DNA from: Triangularia verruculosa
Taxonomy: Eukaryota; Ascomycota; Sordariomycetes; Sordariales; Podosporaceae
Direction of reading: 5' to 3'
DNA length: 64,000 bases
NCBI GenBank assembly: GCA_033296885.1
Contig: MU863985.1
Coordinates: 62,001-126,000 of the forward strand
Positions 1 through 10,367 of the stretch are shown here, in pieces (within the stretch, counting starts at the first letter, position 1; every line of letters begins with the position of its first letter). The position numbers and the translations under genes are program-made. The notes beneath the pieces were generated by a model. That model saw only the letters and a list, made by a program, of their open reading frames with translations. It did not search any database and was not told the origin of the DNA.

Positions 1-1517
1 CCGACACCGTCCCATTCGATCGGGCCTGGCCACTGCAGGAGGCACGACGCGGTCAGGTAAGTTTGAGTTGTTCGTCGGGAGACCCGACCCCTGCTATCTG
101 TTGTTTTGTTTGACATCCTCGGGACAAAGAGGGTCACAAGTTCTAGATGGCTGGCGGAATGAATGGTCGGATCGGAAAAGCAAGGCAAATGTTCACTTTC
201 ATCTCAGAGCATGTTGTACTTCCTGCCATCTTTCGTCTTTGACGCCATCCGACGGATCTTGCCAGAAGCTATACTGGGGACAGCCAACGCCGGATGGTTT
301 TACGGTCTTTCTGTAGATAGTCAACAGGCATTAGAAGATAGTCCTCAGATCTTCAAAGATGGCTGGAAGGCGTCAAAAGTTAGTAGCAAGCTTTGAAGAA
401 TAATCGACACACGTTGAAAAGATAGTCAAAGCCCTTGAAAATAGTTGATATATATTAAGGTAAAAGATAGTTGACGGGCGTTTCCAATAGTATCGAAGGT
501 GTCTTTTTTTCCAGGATCAACGATCCCACGTCAGGGGGCTTAGCCCTGGAAATCACATCTTTGCATATTTTTGGCCAGTAAGGTGAGTTGAATGAAATTG
601 ATTTGGATGGATGGCTCTTCTGTGGAGGCAGGCGGAATCGATTGATCGATGTGTTTACACGTAGCCCCGGCGATCTATGTGCATTTGCCACAGGGGTATG
701 AGCCGCATACACGCCATTCTCCATGTCGGCTGTGTCTTGGCTCCATTCTCCTGCACAACATGGCTGCTTTTCAAGATCGGATGTGGATGTTTTGGTTTTT
801 GTCGGAGGGCTTCGCAGACCGCTCCTTAGAAGACCACGTCTAGATTCCGGGTCCCGGGGACGGGAAGGTGAGAAAGCGAGAGTTGTTCCTGCCGAAGATG
901 CAAGCATCTCACCATCTTGTTGTTGACACCTGCGGATGGCGATTTCCGACCCCATCTGAAAACTTATCCTGACTATATTTGGCTCCGCAGATGCCAGTTG
1001 GCGTTCGGTCGGATCTAGATTTAACGGTTCCTTCTTCGGGAGATGTTCTGCTTTGGATTGTCTGATGGATACGTGCAGAGATTGCGTGTGATGCAGTGTC
1101 CTTCGACTGATCGATCGGATGATGTGTTCTTCAGAGTCTGAAAGCGTCGATGGCCGCCTACCTATGAGACCAACTGAAGCTGTCCGGGCAAAAGCGGATA
1201 GTTACCTGTTGTTATTCTCGAATGCAGCCGATGAGTAAACAAATCAAGAGGCTACTTGGGTACTCGGGACGTGGCCATGAATGAGAGCCTGCTACCTACC
1301 TGACGCAAATCACCCTGACAGGATTTCAAAATATGTTTCAAGGCCGCCAAAGCTTACACAGTAGTTCGTTTAAGCCATTCAGGACGCGTCTATCCTTTAA
1401 TCAAGTTTGTTGATCAGGTTCCTCCAAAACGTATGTTCTAGTTGTCACCGTGACCTATATGCTAATTCTATAGGATCTCCCAATGTTTTATCTCCAGCTT
1501 GTCGCGCCCATCATTTT

Positions 1518-1538
1518 TCAGGTACCTCGGGTACCTGA
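1518..1538. repeat. Short perfect hairpin around paired GGTACC sites
   Basis: Arms TCAGGTACC and GGTACCTGA (9 bp, fully complementary) flank a 3-nt loop. It belongs to the TACCT/AGGTA-type sequences scattered through the intergenic regions of this window. No function is evident. Confidence 0.5.
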
Positions 1539-3984
1539 GGGCGGCCGTATCATAAATAGCAGTCTCCCCCCGATCTATCCATAAAGTGGCATTTGATATA
1601 GGCAATAAATGGACTACGCGGCAGCTGCTTGATCTTTGGATACAAGAGCGCCTCCTAAAGAAGACGACTGTAGACTTGTATCTACGTAGGTGTGTATCAA
1701 TGGTTAAGTACCTACCTTATCTAGGAACCAATGGCAATCGACTCTCCCCAATTGATTATTCTTTACACTTGGCCTTTTGCGTTTGATTCTTAAACGCTAC
1801 TAGCAAGTTTCTCCTACCTACCCCCAAGATTATGACTGGAATCGAATCTTAGCTTGATGATTGGCTGTGTGCTGCTGAGACAAGACGTGGTTAAGACACT
1901 GGAATGTAGTGATCAAGAACCTGGAAGCTTCAGGATGTGATGGACCGGGCTGAGGGAAGTGACGTCGGCGATGGCAGCTGTTGGGAGGAAGGTGAAACGT
2001 GCGTTACCTGCAAAACCCCAAAAACGGAGCGTGGTCAGTGCACCGGACACGGCCGTATGGGCCAGTGTGAAGCCTGGAATTGAGCTCCGCTGTGGAGTTG
2101 ACGCGGGAGACAGACGCTGACAGCCACAGGGGGCGGGGTGAATGCCATTCTCGCGTTAATTGATTTTTCTGGTGCGAGTGAGCGGCACATGTGATATGGG
2201 TTCCAGAGCAAATTGAGTGGTGCAAAGTGTTCCTCCCAACAAAACAACCTGCCTCCCCTCCCCCCACTTCTTTTTGCTTCCAGGCGACCAACCCAGAAGG
2301 CACATTCATCCTCGGGAGATACCTATGGACGACTTTGGCGGACCGGGTGTTGCGCCATCGGCAGACAAGTGGTGCGTACACCACTGCACCCGCCAGTCGA
2401 CCACTGCACTGCGTGCACCAGGGCACCCGTGCCGTGTCATAGGCCGTTTTATTCCCTTGGAGGTCTGAGGGGGGCCGCCCTTCAAGTTTCGCATGTCAGC
2501 TGCCTCATGGCGCACCGAGCCTGGACTTGCGACAGTCGGTCCTACCAAAAAGGCCGCCGAAGAGGCAAATGGAAGTAGTGAATGCAGCGATCCGCAAAAC
2601 AGCTCGGCGCCCAACTGCAAAGTCTGATAAACAGATCCGTCTGTGGCCGTCCAACAAGCTCCAGCCTTGTTCGGGCTGCTGTCTGGATATTGCCGCGCGA
2701 TATTGGCACGACTCGGAGCTAGCGGACTGGGAGCCAGCTGACCAATCGACGGCCGCAGAAGACCCCCCTGGAGATCCACGGCCGATGTTGCCAGGTTCCG
2801 CCCAGCCATACGGGACATCACAGCCAAACAAAGCAAAACCTTTTCTTTTTCATGACCACCTAACAACTCTCGCTCGGCAAGATACGATGCGATGCGCTTT
2901 TGTGCCTTGGCCGCCGCCATTATCCGCACCCTTCCTTTATTTGTCAAGGACCGGAGGCTGGAAGAAACAGTAATTGCTTGGAGGGTACGGACCCATTCAT
3001 TGGGGGTTCTTGGCTGCCGTGTGCTGATGAGTGAAAAAAAGACCGCTGGTCTGGTGTAACCCCTCCATGCCATTTGCAGACCTGCCTGGATCGGGCTTCT
3101 CAGCCATCGAATTCGTCTCGCACTGTGCATCACCTTTTGCAGTGAGCTCTTTTTCGATTTGGTCCTTGTCTCTGGTCCCACGCCCCTGGTCCTAGTGTAC
3201 CTTAGTGCAGTGGGTGGACGGGTGGGTGTCATGCTTTTAGGTGATCGGTCTTTTCTTTTCTTGCAAAGCCATTGAAATGGAAAAAGGCTGCGTATTCGGC
3301 ATTCTTCATGGGTTCCCGGGACAGACGCGGCCTACATAGCTTCCGGAAGACCTCCGGACGCTTTTGCTGCCGGAAAGCCCCGGCCGGAGCTTCCGTCCAC
3401 GAGACCAGAGACGGGTACAACCATGCTCATATTCTTTCAACATCGGAAAGCTGCAACGGCAAATTTGTTTGAGGGCTACTATCCGTCATGCTGCTCCTGT
3501 TCTCCGTGGCAAACAGCTGAAGAAGGGAATGATGGAAAGATTTGTGGCGGGGTTGATGTTCCGAAGGGCCATCACGACCCCTCATCCCCTTGCCAATTCT
3601 GGCGGTGGGTGAGGGTAGGAAAGCTTGCGCCGGCCTTTTGCCACTTGAAAAGAGCGGGGGATGGATGGCTTGCAGCTGACTACGGCGACTACCCAACAGT
3701 GCGTTTGATGGTATGTACATTGATACGGGCGTGGTTAGTACATTGGTGACTTGCGCCTGGTGTCAATTCCACGGAAGAAGCAGGATACGAGCCCATGCCA
3801 TGACATGCTGTTGCTTACCTACCACTTGGCCATTTCGGTCGATCCTTCTATCACGCTGTGCTCCGAGACCTTCCTGAGTACCCCCCAGCTATAGGTGTGT
3901 GTGTCCCCTTGCAATTTTCTGTTGGCGGTGCGAGAGACGGGCATGTCAGACACAGCGTACGGGAGGGGGGGCCCCAACCTCTTC

Positions 3985-4250
3985 TAAGGTACCGTATAAA
4001 CCCGAGAAATTGGGAATTACCAAATAAGAGTATTTACTCTCGCCCCACTAAAAACTCGCCCAAACTTAACAAAAGACGGAAAATTCACCCCAACATTGAG
4101 AAAACGATACCTAATTATACCATTCAGATGCAAATCTCGATGCGATTTTAGCTATACTACTTTTTAAAAGTAAAAAAAGCAGTAAAGCAGTTTAAAGTAA
4201 AGCAGTATTTCAAAAAGTTTGGGATTGGGTATAGTTCGCGATAGATACGG
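3985..4250. repeat. AT-rich island, possible transposon relic
   Basis: About 260 bp are strikingly AT-rich compared with the GC-balanced flanks. Near 4165-4210 there are overlapping direct repeats of AGTAAAGCAGT. The ends are only vaguely similar in inverted orientation (CCGTAT on both strands), so a MITE is possible but not shown. No coding capacity for a transposase is visible. Confidence 0.3.
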
Positions 4251-5147
4251 GTGCATTGATTGGCCCAATGTTCCGAAGTTCAAGCGGTACTTCCCCAATT
4301 TATCGAGACTCTGCGGTACTGTATCTGATGAGCGAGGAGAGATGATGTCTTGTGAGGCTCCTCCTATTTGGTCCCCGTCTCTCGGTTGGCCTGCACTGTC
4401 AGGCTCTGCTCATCATTCCGTGGTGAATACGGATATAGACACTCCACTCCTTTCGCCATCACCCTCGTTTCCAGCCACGAAAGGCGTCGAGAGTCAGCGG
4501 GTGGTATCTGGTGCCTGTCGACATGTCATTGCAGCCCACGCTGATGTTTCGGTGTCCCAAAGACAGACGACAACAAAAAGGAGGGACTGTGCCCAAAGCA
4601 CACCGAGTCAGTCAGATGTCATATGCCGCAGAGTGGGTGGGAGATACTCGGTGGGCATGTTTTGTTGTTGGCGCCGCGATGTTTGGGACGATCCGTTTGG
4701 AGGAGGGCTTTGTCAAAAGATGATGCTGATGGCACACACTGCCTCTGGCGTTCCCCGCACTGTCCTACCATGACCGCTTGCCCCGCTGGTGCCATTGCCT
4801 TGATGCTTGCGTGTGTCCCGTCCGATAGCAAGGCAGCTGGACTTTGGAGACGGTGTCTTGCCGAGAGAGGAGGCCGACAGGGGTTTGATCATCCGCCATC
4901 ACCATCATGGAGTCCCTGACGGAATGTCATCGAGTCACATGTGGTGTTTGCAGACAATGGGTGTTGCATCCAGGCTTCTTTTAACAAGTGCATGGGTTCC
5001 CGCGGACTGCACACCCAACCGAAGAATAAAAAAGGGTTTACCACTGGCGCACTGTGCGGCATGATTCCATTCCTTTGCTTTCAGTGTTGCAGAAAACGGA
5101 TCCAGCATCCTTCGGCTCAAACGGCCAGAGAAACACTCAACACCCCG

Positions 5148-5166
5148 CCCCCCCCCCTTTTTTTTT
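5148..5166. repeat. C10-T9 homopolymer pair
   Basis: Ten C residues run directly into nine T residues. This is a simple repeat in non-coding DNA, prone to length variation. Confidence 0.8.
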
Positions 5167-5860
5167 GTCTGCTGGCAAGACATTGGTCCATTGGCCCCAA
5201 GCCTCCAGAACTAAATCAAGCATGGTTTTGTACCTAGTCTGGAACGGGACCTTTAACAAGCCGCTCATCCATGACATCCAACGTGATAGATGGGCAGATA
5301 CGAAAACTGTAGAGGGCAAGGCAGGCAATGGCCAAGAGAAGGGAGGATATTGGATGGCTTGGGTTCGCGGTGGGCAACCAAGAGTTTAACCAAGCAAAGA
5401 CTTGCTGGTCGATTGCCCCTTTTCCACACTAGGTACCCAAGAATCACTGATCGCCAGTGGAGACGCCGAAGAGCAGCAAGTTCGAAAAGGCGCTTTTGTT
5501 GCAACCATTTCCCTCAAACCATTTAGCGGCAATATAGGAAATACGGAGGACCGGCCTAAGGTACCTCGATACTGCACACAGTACACACTGTTTGATGGCA
5601 ATTAAATAAAGCGACTCCGTTTTGGGCGAGACAAAAAAAGGCTTGGGCTGGGGCTTTTGTATCGTTGGGAATCCCTGCGATCCGGGCTTTCTTACTCGGA
5701 CATGTCGCTGCTTTCAGGTTGCTCCCTGGCTGTGCGCCTCCCTCTCCTCCCCCCCAGACGGTTTTGGTTCGCGCTGATCCGAATTGGATTGGGTTGGAAT
5801 GGATTGTCGTAGGTGTCGGGTTCCAGTTGGCATGCTGTGAGCAAGCAACAGCAGGACAGG

Positions 5861-5929
5861 CAGGGCAAGGCAAGGCAAGGCAAGGCAAGGCAAGGCAGGG
5901 CAGGGCAGGGCAGGGCAGGGCAGGGCAAA
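5861..5929. repeat. GGCAA / GGCAG pentanucleotide microsatellite
   Basis: About six GGCAA units pass directly into about six GGCAG units. The array explains an apparent Pro/Ala/Leu/Cys-rich frame on the minus strand, which I do not accept as a gene. Confidence 0.85.
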
Positions 5930-6695
5930 GCAGTGACGACAGCTGATAATTAATACTGTAGCAACTCCTGCCCGCCTGGCTGGTAGGTTCCAGGTTGCTT
6001 TCGCTGCTAGCGGACGAGGGTCCAGCGCGTGAGGTGGTGGAGGACAAAGCGTGCTGCGGCAGGATGAAATGGCTCAACGAAGCGGGGCGTGGATTCCATG
6101 GCTGAGGGCGGTCGGAGCCCTGTGGGGCAACCTCGTAGGTCTTGTGTGCAGAGCTGCACAGAGCGACGGCGGCGGCACAGCGCCCCCTTGCACGGCACCA
6201 AACACAGACAACGACGTCGACCAGGGACAAAGTAAATTAGCAGCATTTGCGGCGACCGGGACTAAGACGCAGCAACGCACCGGCTACGCAACCCAACTCT
6301 TCCTCACATGGATGATGGAGCAGTCCTGGAAAGAAAGGTAAGGTCGGTCGGGGAAGCCATGCCATGCCATGTCCGTCATGGATGCGATCCAATGTCTGTC
6401 TCCCTCCAGCTTCTCTTTTCGTTTTTTTCTCTTCACTTTGTTTCCTCCCTTTCCGGACTCCTCCAACCTAGACTAGACGTATCTCAGTCACTCTCCCTTC
6501 TTCTCCGTCTTTTCCCTCCCTCCAGATAGGTGCGGCTGCATGTCGTCACGTCACGGCCAGCCGGCACAAAGCGGACAACGACTCGAGCTTTGAGTTTGTC
6601 GACGTTGAGCCATGGCTGAGGTCACAAAACAATAAACGCCCGACACGAAGAGACAAGAGTTTGCTGTGGCAGGAGCTACCCATCATCACCCCTCA

Positions 6696-6719
6696 GCCGT
6701 CAGCCGTCAGCCGTCAGCC
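6696..6719. repeat. CAGCCGT heptamer repeat
   Basis: About three tandem copies of CAGCCGT lie in the upstream region of the cyclin gene, roughly 220 bp before its ATG. Confidence 0.6.
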
Positions 6720-6852
6720 AGCAATCCACATCACCGTCCACCAGAGGCAACTGCAATCGTGAATAAATTACCTAGGTATTTGGAAAGAGCTTCCAGGTCG
6801 TTCTATCGCGCTGTGGCTGGACTTTCCTTTGGCGTGGAATGGCCTAGTCTAG

Positions 6853-6858
6853 TATAAA
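6853..6858 (+). promoter_or_regulatory. Candidate TATA box of the cyclin gene
   Basis: TATAAA lies 82 bp upstream of the cyclin ATG at 6940, in a plausible position for a fungal core promoter. It is followed by a C-rich tract just before the start codon. Assigned by sequence and spacing only. Confidence 0.4.
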
Positions 6859-6939
6859 CCGGCTGCTCTTTGCTTGCGACTCAACAACCACCCCTCCCCC
6901 CCCCCTTTCCAAGAGAGATTCGCCTCGTAGTCCTCGCCC

Positions 6940-9228
6940 ATGAGTTCAATTGCGACGGTTCCCTCGTCTCTTCACCACCCCTCCCGCCATCACCTCCAGG
7001 GCTTGCACCAGCGCCAATTGCCCGCTCCTCGAAGACTCGAACCGCTCCCTCTCCCCTACGATCTCCGAATCCCCGAATCTGGTGGCCTCCGAACACCCCC
7101 GGCCGACGAGAACATGGGAACCACGTACGAGATGCCTCACCTGGCATCCTCCAAAAGCCACATCCACCACCACCCGACTCACGCCCCGCCAATGCCTCAG
7201 CAGGATCGCTACCGGCCTGCCCTCAACGAGCGACCAGCCCCGAACAAACAAATGTACAATCCCACCTCGCGATGTTCTGCCCCCGTCTACCAACCACAGC
7301 CACATGTGCAAACCGCCCCGAGACCCTACCTGCCGTCTGCTGCTCCCGCTGTAGTTGCCCCTAGTTCGATGAGTGCCCCCCGGCGACAAGGCGCAAATCG
7401 GCACCCTCCCCGACAATCGTCGCTGCCACTAGACACGAGTCTAGTTTTCCACAGCATGGACGTTCCGGAATGTATCAGTCCAAGGGGTGGTAACCTCGCC
7501 CACCTCATGGCCGAAGTCACTGCTCTTTTCTGGTTCGAATCCCCACAGACGCTCGAGACGGCTGAAAATCTGCGGACTCTACCACCAAATACCGCCGTTC
7601 CTCGGCTGGCAGCCAGCGCTGTGGCGACACAAGGATTCAAGAAATGGGTCAGTACGGTGGTGACGACGACTCAGATCACGCAGAATGTTGTGTTGCTTGC
7701 GCTTCTCTACGTCTACCGGCTTAAGATGGCCAATCCCAACGTCAGGGGCCGACTGGGTAGCGAGTATCGACTTTTGACCGTGGCCATGATGTTGGGCAAC
7801 AAGTTTTTGGACGACAACACGTACACGAACAAGACATGGGCAGATGTGTCGGGAATCGGCGTGAATGAGATCCATGTGATGGAGGTCGAGTTCCTGAGCA
7901 ACATGCGGTACAGCCTGTTGGTGTCAGTAGAGCAGTGGCGCGCGTGGCTGGATAAGCTAGCCAGCGTCTACGAGTATCTAGAACTTGCGCAGCGGTCGCC
8001 TTCGCCTTCGCCATCGCCGCTGTTGATCCCATCACCAAGCCACCGCGCTTTCGCGTCGCCAATTCCGTCTCCGACGAACACAGCGCCATTGCAGCTGACC
8101 CCCGGTACGCATCCAATCTCTCAGCAATCCCATCGCATCCCGTTGGGTCTCGGTCCAGGTGCTGCCAGCAACAACGGGCCTGCTGCATGGCCGGGTCCAT
8201 ACCCGTCCAACAAGGCCGTTTCTCCCCTTGCCCTGAAGCCAGAACAGCAACTGTTTAGGAAGCGAAGTTTTACCGAGGATGACCCGACAGAGCCCCCTGC
8301 AAAGCGGTTTGGCCGTGCTGCCCCTGATCAACCCCAACCCACGCCGCTACCGACCCACCACCTTCCATCACAGGCACCACCACTTCATGGCCAGCACCAG
8401 CCTGTCGCCTCGCAGCGACCCATCAACTCGGTCCCTGTCCAGAACCGGTCGGGGCCGGCCCCGGGGCTCGATCAAGGTCGTGTTGCTGTGCCCAGTTTGA
8501 CACTGAACACGGGACACGCTGGTGCTCTTGTTACCACAGCCCAATCGTTCTCGTCATCGGCCGCTTATGCACCGCCACAGGCTTCACCACTCTCGCTGCC
8601 TCCGCTTGTCCCAGGCGTGAGCGCCATGGCCACCGTGTACCCGACTGCCACTACCTATGCGCCGCATCAGTCTGTCACGGTCACATCCGGGCCCAGTGTG
8701 AGCTCGGCGCCTCAGTCGGTGACGACTCCAACAACAAGCTTCCCGCCCATGTCTTATGGCACGCCAACAAAGCGCCCGTCCCCCCAGCACCATCTGGCCT
8801 CGAACGCTACCATGGCCGGGTCCTCGCCACTGGCCATGGACCCCTTTAGTCATCACGCTGGGACACCAATGGGGAATGCCGGAACCACAAGTGGATTGCA
8901 CACTCCCATCTCGCACTCTCCTTCGTTCTATTTGCAGCAGAGGAACAGCCCCTACAAGCCGGTGAGGCAGGTTAACACGCTTCTCATTCCCCCTCCCTCG
9001 GCCTTCCTCCACCAGTACCATTTCCAGAACGCTGTGACGCCAAACCAGATGCACTACCAGCCTCTTGGAAGGAGGAACGAATACCGGACGGGCATCGTAC
9101 CAGAGTACACCATGGGGGGCCAGCATCCATATCAGTCGTCGCAGCAAGTGCTTCCGGATCCCATGCAACATCGACCACCTCAGGTACCACCGATCGGGCG
9201 AACAGATTCTTACCGGTCCCAGTACTAG
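6940..9228 (+). CDS. Pho80/Clg1-type cyclin domain protein
   Basis: Single-exon gene of 762 aa. Residues about 183-345 form one cyclin box of the fungal Pho80-like (PCL) class. The diagnostic core runs through LTVAMMLGNKFLDDNTYTNK and on to a V-[ML]-E-x-E-F-L motif followed by MRYSLLV. Such cyclins activate a Pho85-type cyclin-dependent kinase; length and layout most resemble Clg1-like members. The N-terminal 180 residues and the C-terminal 400 are Pro/Ser/Gln-rich and low in complexity, as is usual for regulatory tails. The ATG at 6940 is the first in the frame and follows a TATAAA at 6853. The gene converges on the alpha-arrestin gene. Which PCL subclass it belongs to, and its kinase partner, are inferred. 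Confidence 0.88.
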   Translation: MSSIATVPSSLHHPSRHHLQGLHQRQLPAPRRLEPLPLPYDLRIPESGGLRTPPADENMGTTYEMPHLASSKSHIHHHPTHAPPMPQQDRYRPALNERPAPNKQMYNPTSRCSAPVYQPQPHVQTAPRPYLPSAAPAVVAPSSMSAPRRQGANRHPPRQSSLPLDTSLVFHSMDVPECISPRGGNLAHLMAEVTALFWFESPQTLETAENLRTLPPNTAVPRLAASAVATQGFKKWVSTVVTTTQITQNVVLLALLYVYRLKMANPNVRGRLGSEYRLLTVAMMLGNKFLDDNTYTNKTWADVSGIGVNEIHVMEVEFLSNMRYSLLVSVEQWRAWLDKLASVYEYLELAQRSPSPSPSPLLIPSPSHRAFASPIPSPTNTAPLQLTPGTHPISQQSHRIPLGLGPGAASNNGPAAWPGPYPSNKAVSPLALKPEQQLFRKRSFTEDDPTEPPAKRFGRAAPDQPQPTPLPTHHLPSQAPPLHGQHQPVASQRPINSVPVQNRSGPAPGLDQGRVAVPSLTLNTGHAGALVTTAQSFSSSAAYAPPQASPLSLPPLVPGVSAMATVYPTATTYAPHQSVTVTSGPSVSSAPQSVTTPTTSFPPMSYGTPTKRPSPQHHLASNATMAGSSPLAMDPFSHHAGTPMGNAGTTSGLHTPISHSPSFYLQQRNSPYKPVRQVNTLLIPPPSAFLHQYHFQNAVTPNQMHYQPLGRRNEYRTGIVPEYTMGGQHPYQSSQQVLPDPMQHRPPQVPPIGRTDSYRSQY

Positions 9229-10367
9229 ACCTCTTCCCCCTTCTTCCCCATGACACTGTTATTTACATTCTTTTCCTTTGGGGTCTTTTTTTTTTTTTCT
9301 GTCACCAACGGCATCAGCATTCTAGGGGCGTTTTCGGTTGGGGCTTTGGGTGTCTTCAAGCATGACAATCCTCATGGGCACTTGCGGTCGTCGGCATGAG
9401 GTCTTGCTTTATCTGGAGTTCTGGGAACGTAGGGACGCAGCAGACTGTGTGTTTTTCTGTTTATTCATTTTCTTTGGCACCGGGCCGGGCTCGGCCGGTT
9501 TTGTGGGAGAATGAACTCTTAATACCCCAATCACTACCGCATAATGATGACGGAAGAGAATGGCGCATGTCACAAACAGACATTATTTTAGGCAATGGAG
9601 CGAGGGGTGGACACCAAGCGTTCATGGTTTCAGGCACAGCGAACAGGAATGGAGCTCTTGATATTGTAACAATATGGTTTCGACCGGGTGAGCGATAGAG
9701 CGCACAATTTCGAATAAAGGAAACAAAAATAAGAGCGGCAAAGCGCGCTGCCATCTTCAAACATTTCACATTTCCGTGTCTAGCACAGTCAGGATCTTGG
9801 TGATTGCTCCAGCAACGACACTTGCAGTGCTCACACAAAGCACATGATAAAAAGCAATGATTAGGTATATTTGTTATCTTGATGCTGCTTCCCTCCCTTC
9901 CCCTAGTTTTCAACGCAAGCTAATAATGCCTTCCTATTTCTCATGCTCCTTCTCTTCCGTGTCCTTGAGACCTCATGATGCTTGGTTTCCTGTTCAGAGT
10001 CGTGCCGTGTCGCCGTCAAAGTCATCATTCTATCCGTGTTCCATGTGAATCAATGCATGATGATGATGATGCAGTGTGTGATGAAGGGAAAAGAAAAAAA
10101 CACACACGCACGGGTATTTTCCAAGTAAGTGTGTTGTGTGAGTGTGAGTGTGTGTTTTGAATGCAAGGTGCATCAAGTATGCTGTGTGGGCTGTGCGGTT
10201 TGCAAAGCAGCCCGAGTTATGACATGTCATCATCATCGCCGGCCGAAGTAAAGAAGAAAGGGAAAAAGTGGTTGCGGCCGTCAGCCCGTTGGTATCCTTC
10301 AGCAAGTTGCCTGTCCAAGAGGCACTCATATATACACCCAAAACTCCTTGAGAAACCAGGTCCCCAA
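9229..10367. other. Convergent 3' intergenic region
   Basis: This 1.1 kb lies between the stop codons of the cyclin and arrestin genes. It holds a T12-13 run near 9287-9299, an AATAAA at about 9713, a GT/CA-rich stretch (10099-10155) and a GATGAT repeat (about 10058-10071). No gene is supported. Confidence 0.6.

Larger units (their letters stand above)
1..6939. other. Gene-poor 5' region, no supported CDS
   Basis: No reading frame in this 6.9 kb has recognisable domains or a convincing exon chain. The longest open frame (minus strand, 2306-3232, 308 codons) has a random-looking, Ser/Arg/Thr-rich composition. The stretch contains an AT-rich island (about 3985-4250), a C10T9 run (5148-5166), a pentanucleotide repeat (5861-5929), C/T-rich tracts (6405-6530) and several copies of a TACCTAGGTA-type motif. 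The right end is the promoter and leader of the cyclin gene. A strong CAG/GTAAGT donor at 56/57 could be the end of an exon entering from the left, but nothing downstream confirms this. Confidence 0.5.

Noticed and set aside
1..56. Possible 3' part of an exon (ending DTVPFDRAWPLQEARRGQ) before a GTAAGT donor
   Set aside because: Too short to judge, and no matching downstream exon was found.
2306..3232. 308-codon minus-strand open frame
   Set aside because: No domain, random-looking composition, and overlapping frames on the other strand. A frame of this length is possible by chance in 64 kb.
5556..6230. 224-codon minus-strand frame with Pro-Ala-Leu-Cys repeats
   Set aside because: The repeats are the translation of the pentanucleotide microsatellite; the rest has no recognisable features.
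7527..7550. GGTTCGAATCC-like tRNA T-arm sequence
   Set aside because: Lies inside the cyclin coding region, and no tRNA cloverleaf can be formed around it.
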